A DNA stretch of 64,000 nucleotides from Comamonas fluminis (GTDB lineage: Bacteria > Pseudomonadota > Gammaproteobacteria > Burkholderiales > Burkholderiaceae_C): positions 1,873,501-1,937,500 of the forward strand of contig NZ_CP066783.1 of the NCBI RefSeq assembly GCF_019186805.1, given 5' to 3'. The notes beneath the pieces are model-generated. The model was not told the origin of the DNA and made no database searches. It saw only the letters and a list, made by a program, of their open reading frames with translations. Shown one piece after another: positions 37,260 to 46,054 of the stretch (position 1 is its first letter; each line of letters opens with the position of its first letter). The translations under genes and the position numbers were made by a program.

Positions 37260-38537
37260 TTATACTTGGGCCAGTGCCTGCTCCAGGTCGGCCAGCAGGT
37301 CGTCAATATGCTCAATGCCTACCGACAGGCGCACCATGCCTTCGGTCACGCCCGCCTTGGCCAGCTCTTTTTCATCCAGCTGGCGGTGTGTGGTCGAGGC
37401 AGGGTGCGTGGCCAGTGATTTGGCATCGCCAATATTGACCAGACGTGTGAACAGCTGCAGCGCATCCAAAAAGCGCGCTCCAGCCTCGCGCCCCTGTGCC
37501 CCCTTCAAGCTGAACGACAAAATGCCCGATGCACGGCCGCCCGACTGCTTTTGCACGATGGCGTGGTCGGGGTGGTCTTTCAGGCCCGCATAGCGCACCC
37601 ATTCCACCTTGGGGTGGTTTTGCAGGGTTTCGGCAATCTTTTGCGTGTTCTCGCAGATGCGGTCCATGCGCAGCGCCAGGGTTTCAATGCCTTGCAGGAT
37701 CTGGAAGGCGTTTTGCGGCGAGATGGCAGCGCCCATATTGCGCAGCGGCACCACGCGGGCGCGGCCGATAAAGGCGGCTGGGCCCAGCGCTTCGGTATAG
37801 ACCACGCCGTGGTAGCTGACGTCGGGCTCGTTCAGGCGCTTGAAGCGGGCTTTGTGCTCCGCCCAGGGGAACTTGCCGCTGTCCACAATCGCGCCGCCCA
37901 CGCTGGTGCCGTGGCCGCCCAGGTATTTGGTCAGCGAATGCACCACGATGTCTGCGCCAAACTCGATGGGGCGCAGCAGGTAGGGCGAAGGCACGGTGTT
38001 GTCCACGATCAGCGGCACGCCGTGCGCATGGGCCACATCGGCCAGGGCCTTGATGTCGGTCACATTGCCCAGAGGGTTGCCGATGGATTCGATGAACACG
38101 GCCTTGGTTTTGGCGTCGATCAGCTTGCCAAAGCTGGCCGGGTCGCGCGGGTCGGCAAAGCGCACCTCAATGCCTTGCTGGGGGAAGGTGTGGGCAAACA
38201 GGTTGTAGGTGCCGCCATACAACGTGCTGGCCGACACGATGTTGTCACCGGCTTCAGCCAATGTCTGGATGGCCGCAGTGATGGCGGCCATGCCCGAAGC
38301 CACGGCCAGCGCGGCAATGCCGCCTTCCAGTGCGGCCACGCGCTTTTCCAGCACATCGGTGGTGGGGTTCATGATGCGGGTGTAGATATTGCCCGGCACC
38401 TTCAAATCAAACAGATCGGCGCCATGCTGGGCGCTGTCGAACGCATAGGCCACCGTCTGGTAGATGGGCACGGCGCAGGCCTTGGTCGTGGGGTCGGGGG
38501 AATAGCCGGCGTGTACGGCAAGGGTTTCGATGCGCAT
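37260..38537 (-). CDS. metY: O-acetylhomoserine sulfhydrylase
   Basis: A 425-residue PLP enzyme of the Cys/Met metabolism family that makes homocysteine from O-acetylhomoserine and sulfide. The start MRIETLAVHAGYSPDPTTKA, the block ALEGGIAALAVASGMAAITA and the PLP lysine in HSLTKYLGGHGTSVGG identify the MetY branch. RASGILSFSLKG and the C-terminal SVGIEHIDDLLADLEQAL are standard. AGAGAG precedes the ATG. I see no riboswitch in the 200 bases upstream. Confidence 0.96.
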   Translation of the reverse strand: MRIETLAVHAGYSPDPTTKACAVPIYQTVAYAFDSAQHGADLFDLKVPGNIYTRIMNPTTDVLEKRVAALEGGIAALAVASGMAAITAAIQTLAEAGDNIVSASTLYGGTYNLFAHTFPQQGIEVRFADPRDPASFGKLIDAKTKAVFIESIGNPLGNVTDIKALADVAHAHGVPLIVDNTVPSPYLLRPIEFGADIVVHSLTKYLGGHGTSVGGAIVDSGKFPWAEHKARFKRLNEPDVSYHGVVYTEALGPAAFIGRARVVPLRNMGAAISPQNAFQILQGIETLALRMDRICENTQKIAETLQNHPKVEWVRYAGLKDHPDHAIVQKQSGGRASGILSFSLKGAQGREAGARFLDALQLFTRLVNIGDAKSLATHPASTTHRQLDEKELAKAGVTEGMVRLSVGIEHIDDLLADLEQALAQV

Positions 38538-38746
38538 GGTGCTGTCTCTCTTTAGGGTTGAAGAATGCTTTTCGAGGAACCTGATCGTTTCATTATGCGT
38601 AGCTGTGAACGACGCATGAACGACACAGTAGCTATGTGCTTATGCGACTTCTGAAAAGACGATGATCGAAATCGTCAGGGTGTGGATACACTTTGCAGGA
38701 AAATTGACTACATAATTTTTAACATTCTCCTACAGGAGTCATTTCG

Positions 38747-39979
38747 GTGAACGAGCCCGCAGACCTGTACTTTGCGCTGATAGCACCGGCTTGCGTCGTG
38801 CTGTTCGGCGTGGTGCTGGTGCTTTGCTGGTGGGCTCAGCGGCATCGGGCGCAGTCAAAGTACCTGCTTTGGCTGGCCGCCGGGTATGTGCTTCCGGCTG
38901 CCGCCTTGGCCGCTCAAAGTCTGATGAGCAACGCGCAGCTGGGCAAAACGGCGCTGCTGACGGGCGTGCTCTATCTGTCGGGGGCCTGGTGCCTGGCTCA
39001 GGGAATGTCGCTGCGATTTGCCGGGCGCCGGGCCAGTGTGCTGGCGGGCCTGCTCATCGGGGGCTTTGCACTGTCCGGAGTCTTTTATTTTTCAGAGCTC
39101 AGCGACCGGTTGTGGATTCGTGTGCTATTTCTCAATCTCGGGGTGGGCTTGCTGCAGTTACTGGCCGTTTTGCCACCGCATCGCTTGTCGGCCGGTGCAG
39201 ACAAGCTGGAAAAGACGGTGCGCTGGACTTATGGCCTGTTTGCCATTTACTCATTGCTGCGCGCGGTGGCAATCTGGCTTTTGCCTGTGCAGGAGAATGC
39301 AGAGCTCACACGTTCTGGCTATTGGCTGCTGACCCTGGCGGGCACCACCTTGTTCAGCCTGTGGTTTGCGCTGGTGCTGCTGGCATGTTCAGTGCGAGAT
39401 GTTTTCATGACGCTGCGCGATGAGCGCAACCGCGATCAGCTCACTCGACTGCTCAATCGCCGGGCTTTTATGGAAGCTGCAGAGCCTTTGCTGCAGGACA
39501 GGCGCCTGACATCCTGGGCAGTGGTGGCCGTTGATATCGACCATTTCAAACAGATCAATGACAACTGGGGGCATGGCGCTGGTGACCATGTGCTGCAGCA
39601 GTTCGGGCTGCTGCTGCCCCAGCAGGTCAGAGACCGCGATCTGGTGGCGCGCTTTGGTGGCGAGGAGTTCATGCTGCTGCTGTCAGACGTGCAATTGTTC
39701 GAGGCGCATGCCATCGTGGAGCGCATCCGGGCAAGCCTGCAAAGCCATGTGTTTGAGCAACTGCCCTCGAATGCTCGCGTGACCGCCAGCTTTGGTGTTG
39801 CACCGCTCACATCGCTGCAGGGACTGGATGCCGCCCTGCGGCAGGCCGATGAGCTGCTCTATCAGGCCAAAAAAGCGGGGCGCAATTGTGTGCAGATGCC
39901 CGGCATGCCCGAGTTTGCGCATACCCAGCCCATGCCTGTGCTGGGTGCTTCTGAATCAATAGCATTAAGCGCTGGATAG
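38747..39979 (+). CDS. Membrane diguanylate cyclase (GGDEF)
   Basis: A protein of 410 residues starting at GTG 38747, with AGGAG 8 bases upstream. The N-terminal ~220 residues hold about six or seven hydrophobic segments (FALIAPACVVLFGVVLVLCW first), an unclassified membrane sensor. The C-terminal GGDEF domain has RDQLTRLLNRRAFMEAA, AVDIDHFKQINDNWGHGAGD and the active-site GGEEF in ARFGGEEFMLLL. It should make cyclic di-GMP. No RxxD inhibitory site is evident just upstream of GGEEF. Confidence 0.93.
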   Translation: MNEPADLYFALIAPACVVLFGVVLVLCWWAQRHRAQSKYLLWLAAGYVLPAAALAAQSLMSNAQLGKTALLTGVLYLSGAWCLAQGMSLRFAGRRASVLAGLLIGGFALSGVFYFSELSDRLWIRVLFLNLGVGLLQLLAVLPPHRLSAGADKLEKTVRWTYGLFAIYSLLRAVAIWLLPVQENAELTRSGYWLLTLAGTTLFSLWFALVLLACSVRDVFMTLRDERNRDQLTRLLNRRAFMEAAEPLLQDRRLTSWAVVAVDIDHFKQINDNWGHGAGDHVLQQFGLLLPQQVRDRDLVARFGGEEFMLLLSDVQLFEAHAIVERIRASLQSHVFEQLPSNARVTASFGVAPLTSLQGLDAALRQADELLYQAKKAGRNCVQMPGMPEFAHTQPMPVLGASESIALSAG

Positions 39980-40005
39980 CAGGGCGCTGGGGGCCTTTCT
40001 GCCAT

Positions 40006-40650
40006 TCAGCGCGGGTGTGTGCTGCGCCTGCCGCCAGGAGCTGGAGCGGCTGGCGGCTGCCATGAGTCCAGTGCCGCGTGAATCACGGCTGGGGCATGGG
40101 CGTCATTGGCGGCATAGCGCACCTGGGTCGGGCTGAGCTGCTGCGCGGCCCAGTTGGATGTGGTGGTGCGTTTGGATTTGTGAAAGCTGCGCTGCAAAAC
40201 CAGTGCAGCCGCAGCGCGCACACCGACGGATGCGCCGTAGCCGTGCTGCTTGAAGCGCTTATCAAGATCCTGAATGTTGACGAGATCGGCAGCCAGCTTT
40301 TGCGGCAGGCTGTGGCGGTCGTTGTCCAGCCCGAACCCTACTTTGCAGATATGGGCTGCGGCCATCAGCTCGCGCGTAATTTCCAGCGCCATGGGGTGGT
40401 GCAGTTGCAGCAGCCAGGCCTCAGAGGTGGTGGCCAGTTGCACCAGATGCGGTCCGGTATCGCGCTGGCCCACATTGAAGAGGGGCTTGCTTTCGGTGTC
40501 GAAGCCCAGCACTGGCTCTGCGATCAGCGCGCGGTAGCTGGTTTCAAATTCGGCCGGTGTCTGAGGCAGGTGGATGGCGCTGGCAGGCAGTTCTGCGAAC
40601 GCAGGAAGCAGGGCGCTTTCCTCTTTGCTGGGGGCAATCAATCGGGGCAT
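40006..40650 (-). CDS. 3'-5' exonuclease of the RNase D / DEDDy family
   Basis: 214 residues from ATG 40650 (MPRLIAPSKEESAL). DEDDy motifs: ExoI D-x-E in VLGFDTESKP, ExoII in KVGFGLDNDRHSL, and ExoIII with YxxxD in VRYAANDAHAPAVIHA. It is a single catalytic domain without the HRDC domains of full-length RNase D (about 370 residues), so it is better called an RNase D-like exonuclease. Confidence 0.88.
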   Translation of the reverse strand: MPRLIAPSKEESALLPAFAELPASAIHLPQTPAEFETSYRALIAEPVLGFDTESKPLFNVGQRDTGPHLVQLATTSEAWLLQLHHPMALEITRELMAAAHICKVGFGLDNDRHSLPQKLAADLVNIQDLDKRFKQHGYGASVGVRAAAALVLQRSFHKSKRTTTSNWAAQQLSPTQVRYAANDAHAPAVIHAALDSWQPPAAPAPGGRRSTHPR

Positions 40651-40722
40651 TGCCAGATTACACAACAGCTTTTATTGTCCCCAGATGATGTGGGCCGGTC
40701 TGTGGGTAATTCTGCGCAAAAG

Positions 40723-40755
40723 CCCTGAAAGCCATGCCTGCCAAGGCTTTCAGGG
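40723..40755 (-). terminator. Terminator at the end of the leftward catabolic operon
   Basis: An 11-bp perfect stem (CCCTGAAAGCC / GGCTTTCAGGG) 29 bases after the stop of the enoyl-CoA hydratase gene, followed on the minus strand by CTTTTG. Confidence 0.7.
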
Positions 40756-40784
40756 TGGTGCCTAAAAAACAGGCTGCTCAGGTA

Positions 40785-41567
40785 TCAGCGCCTGGTAAAG
40801 GCTGCTTGACGCTTTTCCAGAAATGCATTGACACCCTCACGGCTGTTGGCGTGTCTTGAGCAGTCGGCGATGGCCAGCTTCTCTTCCTGCAGGTGCTGCG
40901 CCAGATCATGCCCGTGGGCGTTGTCGCACAGCTTTTTGATGTGAGCCAGAGCGTTGGTGGCCCCGGCTGCCAGTTCTTCGGCCAGTTTGATGGCTTCTGG
41001 CATTAGCTGGTCTGGCTCATGCAGCTCATCAAAAATGCCCATGCGCAAAGCATCTTGCGCGGAGACGGGGCGGTTGCTCATCAACAGGTATTTGGCGCGT
41101 GCTGCCCCGGCTCTGCGGCTCAGGTAATAGGACGAGCCAAGATCCGGACTGAGGCCAATGGCCGAGTAGCCGCCACGCAAAAACACCTTGCTGGAGGCCA
41201 GAACCAGGTCGGCACACAGGCCCAGGCCCAGACCGCCACCACCAATATTGCCCTGAATGGCGCTGATGACGGGCACTGGAAGGGTCACCAGCGTCTGCAT
41301 CACGGGGTTGAGTGCGCTCAGCAGTTCTTCAATCAGTGCAGGCAGTTGCTCGCGGTTCTGCACAAACTCTCGGATATCGCCACCCACACAGAACTGTTTG
41401 CCGCTGGCAGAGATCAGTACGGCCCCAATTTCGGCACGGCTGGCCTGCTGCACCACGGCGGTTAGTGCATGGGCCATGGGTGTGCTGATGACATTGCCCT
41501 GATCGGGCTGGTTGAGAATGATGTGGCCAACGCCGTTGCGCACTTCCCAGAGAACAAGGTCTGACAT
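40785..41567 (-). CDS. Enoyl-CoA hydratase/isomerase family protein
   Basis: A 260-residue crotonase-fold protein from ATG 41567 (MSDLVLWEVRNGVGHIILNQ). The oxyanion-hole blocks are GKQFCVGGDIREF and GNIGGGGLGLGLCADLVLAS. The position of the usual catalytic Glu is occupied by the GLSPDLGSSYYL block, as in PaaG-like isomerases that use Asp. It may thus move a double bond rather than hydrate it (inference). The start overlaps the stop of the acyl-CoA synthetase gene (TGATG). Last gene of the operon 47239-40785. Confidence 0.88.
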   Translation of the reverse strand: MSDLVLWEVRNGVGHIILNQPDQGNVISTPMAHALTAVVQQASRAEIGAVLISASGKQFCVGGDIREFVQNREQLPALIEELLSALNPVMQTLVTLPVPVISAIQGNIGGGGLGLGLCADLVLASSKVFLRGGYSAIGLSPDLGSSYYLSRRAGAARAKYLLMSNRPVSAQDALRMGIFDELHEPDQLMPEAIKLAEELAAGATNALAHIKKLCDNAHGHDLAQHLQEEKLAIADCSRHANSREGVNAFLEKRQAAFTRR

Positions 41568-43123
41568 CAGGCTACCTTTCTTTGATGGTTTTCCCAGAAT
41601 GGCGCGCGCAGCACCGTCTTGAGAATCTTGCCAGCGCCCGATAGCGGCATGGCATCGATAAACGAGACCCCTCGCGGACATTTGTAGCTGCCAATGCGCT
41701 CCTTGCAGAAGGCAATCAGCTCCTCGGCTTCAAGCGCAGCGCCGGGCTTGCGCACGATAAAGGTGTGAACCAGCTCGCCCCATTGTTCGCTGGGTATGCC
41801 AATGACAGCGCACGAGGCCACAGCCGGGTGGGTGGTGATCACGCTTTCGACTTCAACGCTGTAAACGTTCTCGCCGCCGGTGACGATCATGTCCTTGAGC
41901 CGGTCCACGATGAAGACATAGCCGTCCTCATCCATGCGGCCACCGTCACCGGTGTGCATCCAGCCGTCGCGGATGGCGGCCGCAGTTTCCGAGGGCTTGT
42001 TCCAGTAGCCCAGCATGACACCCGGCCCGCGCACGACGACTTCACCCACTTCGCCGCGTGGCAGCTCATTGCCTTCAGGGTCAACAATGCGCACTTCGGT
42101 GCAGACCGTAGCGCGGCCTGCGCTGCGGTGCCAGCCTTTGGCGCGGCCTTTCTCGCGGTGCATTTCGGGCTTGAGGATGGTGGCGACGGGGGAAAGCTCT
42201 GTCATGCCGTAGGCCTGAATAAAGCCTGCGTGAGGGATGGCCTTCATGGCGCGGTCCAGCAGCCCTTCCGAGATGGGCGAGGCGCCGTACAGCATCTGCT
42301 GCAGTGAGCTCAGATCGTATTGATGGATATCGGGGTGATCCACCAGCATCTGGATCATGGTGGGAACCAGCAGCATGTCTGTAATGCCGTGGGCGGCGAT
42401 GGCCTGCAATACACCAACCGGATCAAAGCGCGGCAGCATGACGTGGCAGCAGCCTGCGGCAAACAGGGCATTCATGAAGGCACCGTCAGCCAGGTGGAAC
42501 ATGGGGGCAGCATGCAGGCCAATGCTGCCGCGCCGCACGGTTCCTTCGGCTACACCCAGAATCGAGTTGGTGTAGAGGTTGCCGTGACTGAGCATCACGC
42601 CTTTGGGCGAGCCGGTGGTGCCGCCGGTGTAGAACACCCCGGCCAGATCATTGCCGCTGCGCATGGCATCTTCGACGGGGGCTGCCTCGGCCACCAGAGC
42701 CTCGTAAGACAGCATGTCTTGCGGTGCTGCACCGTCACCTAGATGAATCAGTGTCTTTAAAGCGCTGGAGAGTTTTTTGATCTCCGGGATAAGTGGCAAA
42801 AACGTATCGTCCACCAGCAAAACATGGGTCTGGCAATCGTCCAGAGAGTAGGCGATCTCGGTTGCGCTCCAGCGGATGTTGATGGGGTTGACCGCTGCGC
42901 CCGCCCAGTAGCAGGCCATGTAGTACTCCAGATACCAGTCCGAGTTCAGGCTCAGGATGCCAACCCGGTCACCGGCCTGCACACCCAGTGCATGCAGCGC
43001 CCCGGCGAAGCGGGATACGCGCTCACTCAGTTGCGCAAAGCTGCGTTTGCGTTCCCTGTAGATGCTGGCGGTGGCATGAGGACTTTGCTGTGTGGCGCGT
43101 CGCAGGCTTTGCGTGAGGTACAT
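41567..43123 (-). CDS. Acyl-CoA synthetase (AMP-forming)
   Basis: A 518-residue ANL-superfamily ligase. The ATP-binding loop VFYTGGTTGSPKGVMLSHGN is present, as are YGMTELSPVAT and the core motif GWMHTGDGGRMDEDGYVFIV with DRLKDMIVTGGENVYSVEVE. The true start is the ATG at 43123 (MYLTQSLRRATQQS). It should activate a carboxylic acid of the pathway to its CoA thioester; the substrate cannot be told. Coupled to the downstream hydratase gene. Confidence 0.93.
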   Translation of the reverse strand: MYLTQSLRRATQQSPHATASIYRERKRSFAQLSERVSRFAGALHALGVQAGDRVGILSLNSDWYLEYYMACYWAGAAVNPINIRWSATEIAYSLDDCQTHVLLVDDTFLPLIPEIKKLSSALKTLIHLGDGAAPQDMLSYEALVAEAAPVEDAMRSGNDLAGVFYTGGTTGSPKGVMLSHGNLYTNSILGVAEGTVRRGSIGLHAAPMFHLADGAFMNALFAAGCCHVMLPRFDPVGVLQAIAAHGITDMLLVPTMIQMLVDHPDIHQYDLSSLQQMLYGASPISEGLLDRAMKAIPHAGFIQAYGMTELSPVATILKPEMHREKGRAKGWHRSAGRATVCTEVRIVDPEGNELPRGEVGEVVVRGPGVMLGYWNKPSETAAAIRDGWMHTGDGGRMDEDGYVFIVDRLKDMIVTGGENVYSVEVESVITTHPAVASCAVIGIPSEQWGELVHTFIVRKPGAALEAEELIAFCKERIGSYKCPRGVSFIDAMPLSGAGKILKTVLRAPFWENHQRKVA

Positions 43124-43167
43124 GGAAGAGGCCTTTCTGGTGGAGCGGAAAAAGCAGCCGCAGGGAT

Positions 43168-44325
43168 TTACTGAGAGAACAGTTTTCTGGCGATCAGATC
43201 CTTCATGATTTCGTTGGCACCTCCGTAGATTTTCTGGATGCGTGCATCGGTGTACATGCGGGCAATGGGGTATTCCTCCATATAGCCGTAGCCACCAAAC
43301 AGCTGCAGGCATTCATCCATGACCTTGCATTGCTGCTCGCTGCACCACCACTTGGCCATATATGCAGCCTCGTTGTCCAGCGTGCCATCCAGCAGCCGCT
43401 GTATGCAGTCATTGACGAAGCTGCGCACCACATGGGCAGTGGTCGCACATTCGGCCAGCTTGAAGCGGGTGTTCTGAAAATCGGCAATCGTCTGGCCAAA
43501 CGCCTTGCGCTGCTGGGTGTAGTCCACCGTCAGGGCCATGGCCATTTCAATAGCGGTCGCAGCGCTGACGCCCAGCAGCATGCGCTCATAGGGCAGTTGG
43601 CTCATCAGCTGTTTGAAACCCTGGCCTTCTTTGCCGCCCAGCAAGTGGCTGGCAGGAATGCGCAAGTCTTCAAAGAACAGTTCGGCCGTGTCAGAGATAT
43701 GCTGGCCAATCTTGCTCAGCCTGCGGCCCACGCGAAAGCCGGGCAGGTTCTCGGTCTCCAGCACCACCAGAGAAACGCCGCCACTGCCCGCATCACCTGT
43801 GCGCACGGCCACCACCAGCAAGTTGGCGCAGTAGCCGTTGGTGATGAAGGTCTTGGAGCCATTGATGACGTAGTGCTCCCCCTCCAGCTTGGCGCTGGTG
43901 CGCATCGCTTTTAGGTCAGATCCCACACTGGGCTCGGTCATGGCAATGCCAGCCAGCAGTTCACCACTGCACAGCCCGGGCAGCCAGCGCTGCTTTTGCG
44001 CTTCGGTGCCGTAGGCCAGCAGGTAGTGCGATGCAATGGTGTGCACGCTGGTGATGGCATGAACTTCAGCCTTGGTCAGTTCTTCCTGCACTACCAGTTG
44101 ATAAGCCAGATTGCCGCCCCCGCCGCCCCATTGCTCGTCCATTTCGGGCAGCAGAAAGCCGTGCTCGCCAAATCCCTTCCAGGTCTCGCGCGGCACATAG
44201 CCCTGGGCGCGCCATGCAGGCACATGGGGTGTCAATTCACGCTCTATGTAGCGGCGTACCTGTTCCCGGAAGGCTTCGATGTCGGTGTCCATCCAGGCAT
44301 GTTGAAAAGGTTTGGGTAGCTGCAT
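43168..44325 (-). CDS. Acyl-CoA dehydrogenase
   Basis: A 385-residue FAD enzyme (MQLPKPFQHAWMDTDIEAFR). Seen: IAMTEPSVGSDLKAMRTSAK (FAD loop), VINGSKTFITNGYCANLLVV, and the C-terminal LFGGYGYMEEYPIARMYTDA followed by GGANEIMKDLIARKL. It introduces the alpha,beta double bond. ATG 44325 with CAGGAG 8 bases upstream; 2 bases separate it from the preceding SDR gene. Confidence 0.94.
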   Translation of the reverse strand: MQLPKPFQHAWMDTDIEAFREQVRRYIERELTPHVPAWRAQGYVPRETWKGFGEHGFLLPEMDEQWGGGGGNLAYQLVVQEELTKAEVHAITSVHTIASHYLLAYGTEAQKQRWLPGLCSGELLAGIAMTEPSVGSDLKAMRTSAKLEGEHYVINGSKTFITNGYCANLLVVAVRTGDAGSGGVSLVVLETENLPGFRVGRRLSKIGQHISDTAELFFEDLRIPASHLLGGKEGQGFKQLMSQLPYERMLLGVSAATAIEMAMALTVDYTQQRKAFGQTIADFQNTRFKLAECATTAHVVRSFVNDCIQRLLDGTLDNEAAYMAKWWCSEQQCKVMDECLQLFGGYGYMEEYPIARMYTDARIQKIYGGANEIMKDLIARKLFSQ

Positions 44326-44327
44326 GC

Positions 44328-45158
44328 TCAGACTCCTGTCAGTCCGCCGGTGCACATCAGGGTCTGGCCACTGATGTAGTCCGACTCGGGTTGGCAGAAC
44401 AGGTAAACAGAGCCTGCTGCCTCATCGGGCGTACCCGCCCTGCCCAGGGGAATCATCTGCTCCATGGCAGCCATCAGGCCGGGGTTCACCCCCACCTTGA
44501 TGTCGCGGCCCTCGATGCGCGCAGTCTCGCCATCTGCGGTGGAGTAGGTCAGCCGCGTCTTTATCAGTCCGAAGGCCACGCAGTTCACATTGACGTTAAG
44601 GCGCCCCCACTCTTTGGCCAGAGTCATGGTCAGGCCTGTGATGCCCGCTTTTGCGGTGGAGTAGTTCGTCTGCCCCGCATTGCCAAACAGCCCCGCTACC
44701 GACGAGATGTTCACCACCTTGCGCATGATGCGCTGACCGGCTTCCAGCTCTGCCTTGGACAAGGCCTTGATGACGGGCTGAGCCGCACGCAGTATGCGAA
44801 ATGGCGCCGTGAGATGGCAGTCGAGAATGGCGTACCACTGCTCATCCGTCATTTTCTGGATGACGTTGTCCCAGGTGTAGCCCGCGTTGTTGATGATGAT
44901 GTCCAGCCCCTTGAACTCCTGGACTGCAGTGCCCACAAAGCGTTCGGCAAAATCGGTGTGGGTGACATTGCCCACGCAGGCAACGGCCTGGCCACCCATT
45001 TCGCGAATCAGTGCAATGGTTTCATCGGCGGGCTCCTGGTCCAGATCGTTGATGACCAGCCGCGCCCCTTCGCTGGCCAGTTTCAGCGCAATGCTGCGAC
45101 CGATTCCCCGGCCGGAGCCCGATACCAGAGCCACTTTGCCGTCGAGTTTTCCTGTCAT
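44328..45158 (-). CDS. SDR-family 3-hydroxyacyl-CoA dehydrogenase-like protein
   Basis: A 276-residue short-chain dehydrogenase with VALVSGSGRGIGRSIALKLA (cofactor loop), DIIINNAGYTWDNVI, and the catalytic YSTAK in GQTNYSTAKAGITGLTMTLA. It is FabG-like and, in this operon of beta-oxidation genes, probably oxidises a 3-hydroxyacyl-CoA. NDLDQEPADE after the Rossmann strand (Asp) points to NAD rather than NADP. Confidence 0.9.
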   Translation of the reverse strand: MTGKLDGKVALVSGSGRGIGRSIALKLASEGARLVINDLDQEPADETIALIREMGGQAVACVGNVTHTDFAERFVGTAVQEFKGLDIIINNAGYTWDNVIQKMTDEQWYAILDCHLTAPFRILRAAQPVIKALSKAELEAGQRIMRKVVNISSVAGLFGNAGQTNYSTAKAGITGLTMTLAKEWGRLNVNVNCVAFGLIKTRLTYSTADGETARIEGRDIKVGVNPGLMAAMEQMIPLGRAGTPDEAAGSVYLFCQPESDYISGQTLMCTGGLTGV

Positions 45159-45177
45159 CGTGTCTTCCTTTCAAGGT

Positions 45178-45591
45178 TCAGGGCAGAGTGATCCAGGCAT
45201 CGCCTGCGATCTTGATCTGGCCGTGCTGATTGGTGGTTTGCACCTCGATGCGCACGCTGCGGTCAGCGTCGCGTTTTTCGGCAATGTGGCCTGTGCAGCT
45301 CATGGCATTGGCCAGATGGCTGATACCCAGAAAGCGCACGTCAAAGCGGTTCAGCCGGGACTGCGGCGCCCAGTTAGTCAGCAGTCGCCCCAGCCAGGCC
45401 ATGCCCAGCATGCCCTGTGCAAAGACATCTGGCATGCCTGCCTTGCGGGCGAAGTCGGTGTCGATATGGATGGGGTTGTGATCGCCAGATGCACCGGCAA
45501 ACAGCGCCAGAGTGGTGCGGTTGATGGGGGGCAGGGCCAGTGGCGGCAGCGCATCGCCAACCTGAACGCTTTCATAGCGAGGGGTGTCCAT
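45178..45591 (-). CDS. MaoC-like dehydratase, C-terminal type
   Basis: 137 residues of hot-dog fold. The R-hydratase motif appears as FAGASGDHNPIHIDTDFARK (catalytic Asp and His). It pairs with the next MaoC-type gene 12 bases upstream; such pairs form heteromeric enoyl-CoA hydratases for bulky substrates such as steroid or terpenoid side chains. The complex is inferred from the gene order. Confidence 0.87.
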   Translation of the reverse strand: MDTPRYESVQVGDALPPLALPPINRTTLALFAGASGDHNPIHIDTDFARKAGMPDVFAQGMLGMAWLGRLLTNWAPQSRLNRFDVRFLGISHLANAMSCTGHIAEKRDADRSVRIEVQTTNQHGQIKIAGDAWITLP

Positions 45592-45603
45592 CTGTGGCCT
45601 TTC

Positions 45604-46044
45604 CTAGTTGCGAACCACGATGACCGTGCGCATTTCGGCGACCAGTTCGTTGTTCTGGTTGACGGCGCGGGACGACTTCACAACGAACTCCAGCGCGCCG
45701 TTCTTTTTGTCATAGATATCGTCCACCTTGGAGCGCACGGTAACGACATCACCCGCGCAGGCACTGCGGTGGTAGCAAAAGCTTTGTTCGCCATGCAGTA
45801 TCTTGGCGATGGGGATTTCCAGCGTCTGCAGCAGCAGGTCTGATGCACCGCTGTCCAGCTCTGCCGCAAACAGAAAGGTTGGCGGGGCAGGCAGATCGGC
45901 ATAACTTGCTTGGCGTGCTGCATCCACATCGGTATAGATGTCGCGGGTCTCGCCAATCGCCTTGGCGAAAAATCTCAAGCGGCTGCGATCCAGGCTCAGC
46001 GTTGACGCTGGAAGCTCGTGCCCAATCCATTTCTTGTCAATCAT
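45604..46044 (-). CDS. MaoC-like N-terminal dehydratase subunit
   Basis: 146 residues (MIDKKWIGHELPASTLSLDR). The hot-dog-fold FAS1_DH_N/MaoC-N region includes FAKAIGETRDIYTDVDAARQ and LPAPPTFLFAAEL. It lacks the D-x-x-x-x-H pair of the partner, as expected for a structural half. 10 bases separate it from the thiolase gene. Confidence 0.86.
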   Translation of the reverse strand: MIDKKWIGHELPASTLSLDRSRLRFFAKAIGETRDIYTDVDAARQASYADLPAPPTFLFAAELDSGASDLLLQTLEIPIAKILHGEQSFCYHRSACAGDVVTVRSKVDDIYDKKNGALEFVVKSSRAVNQNNELVAEMRTVIVVRN

Positions 46045-46054
46045 GGATGGCCTT

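Noticed and set aside
38538..38746. Possible SAM or SAH riboswitch before metY
   Set aside because: No conserved core sequence of these riboswitches could be found; only ordinary intergenic sequence and the GGDEF gene leader.
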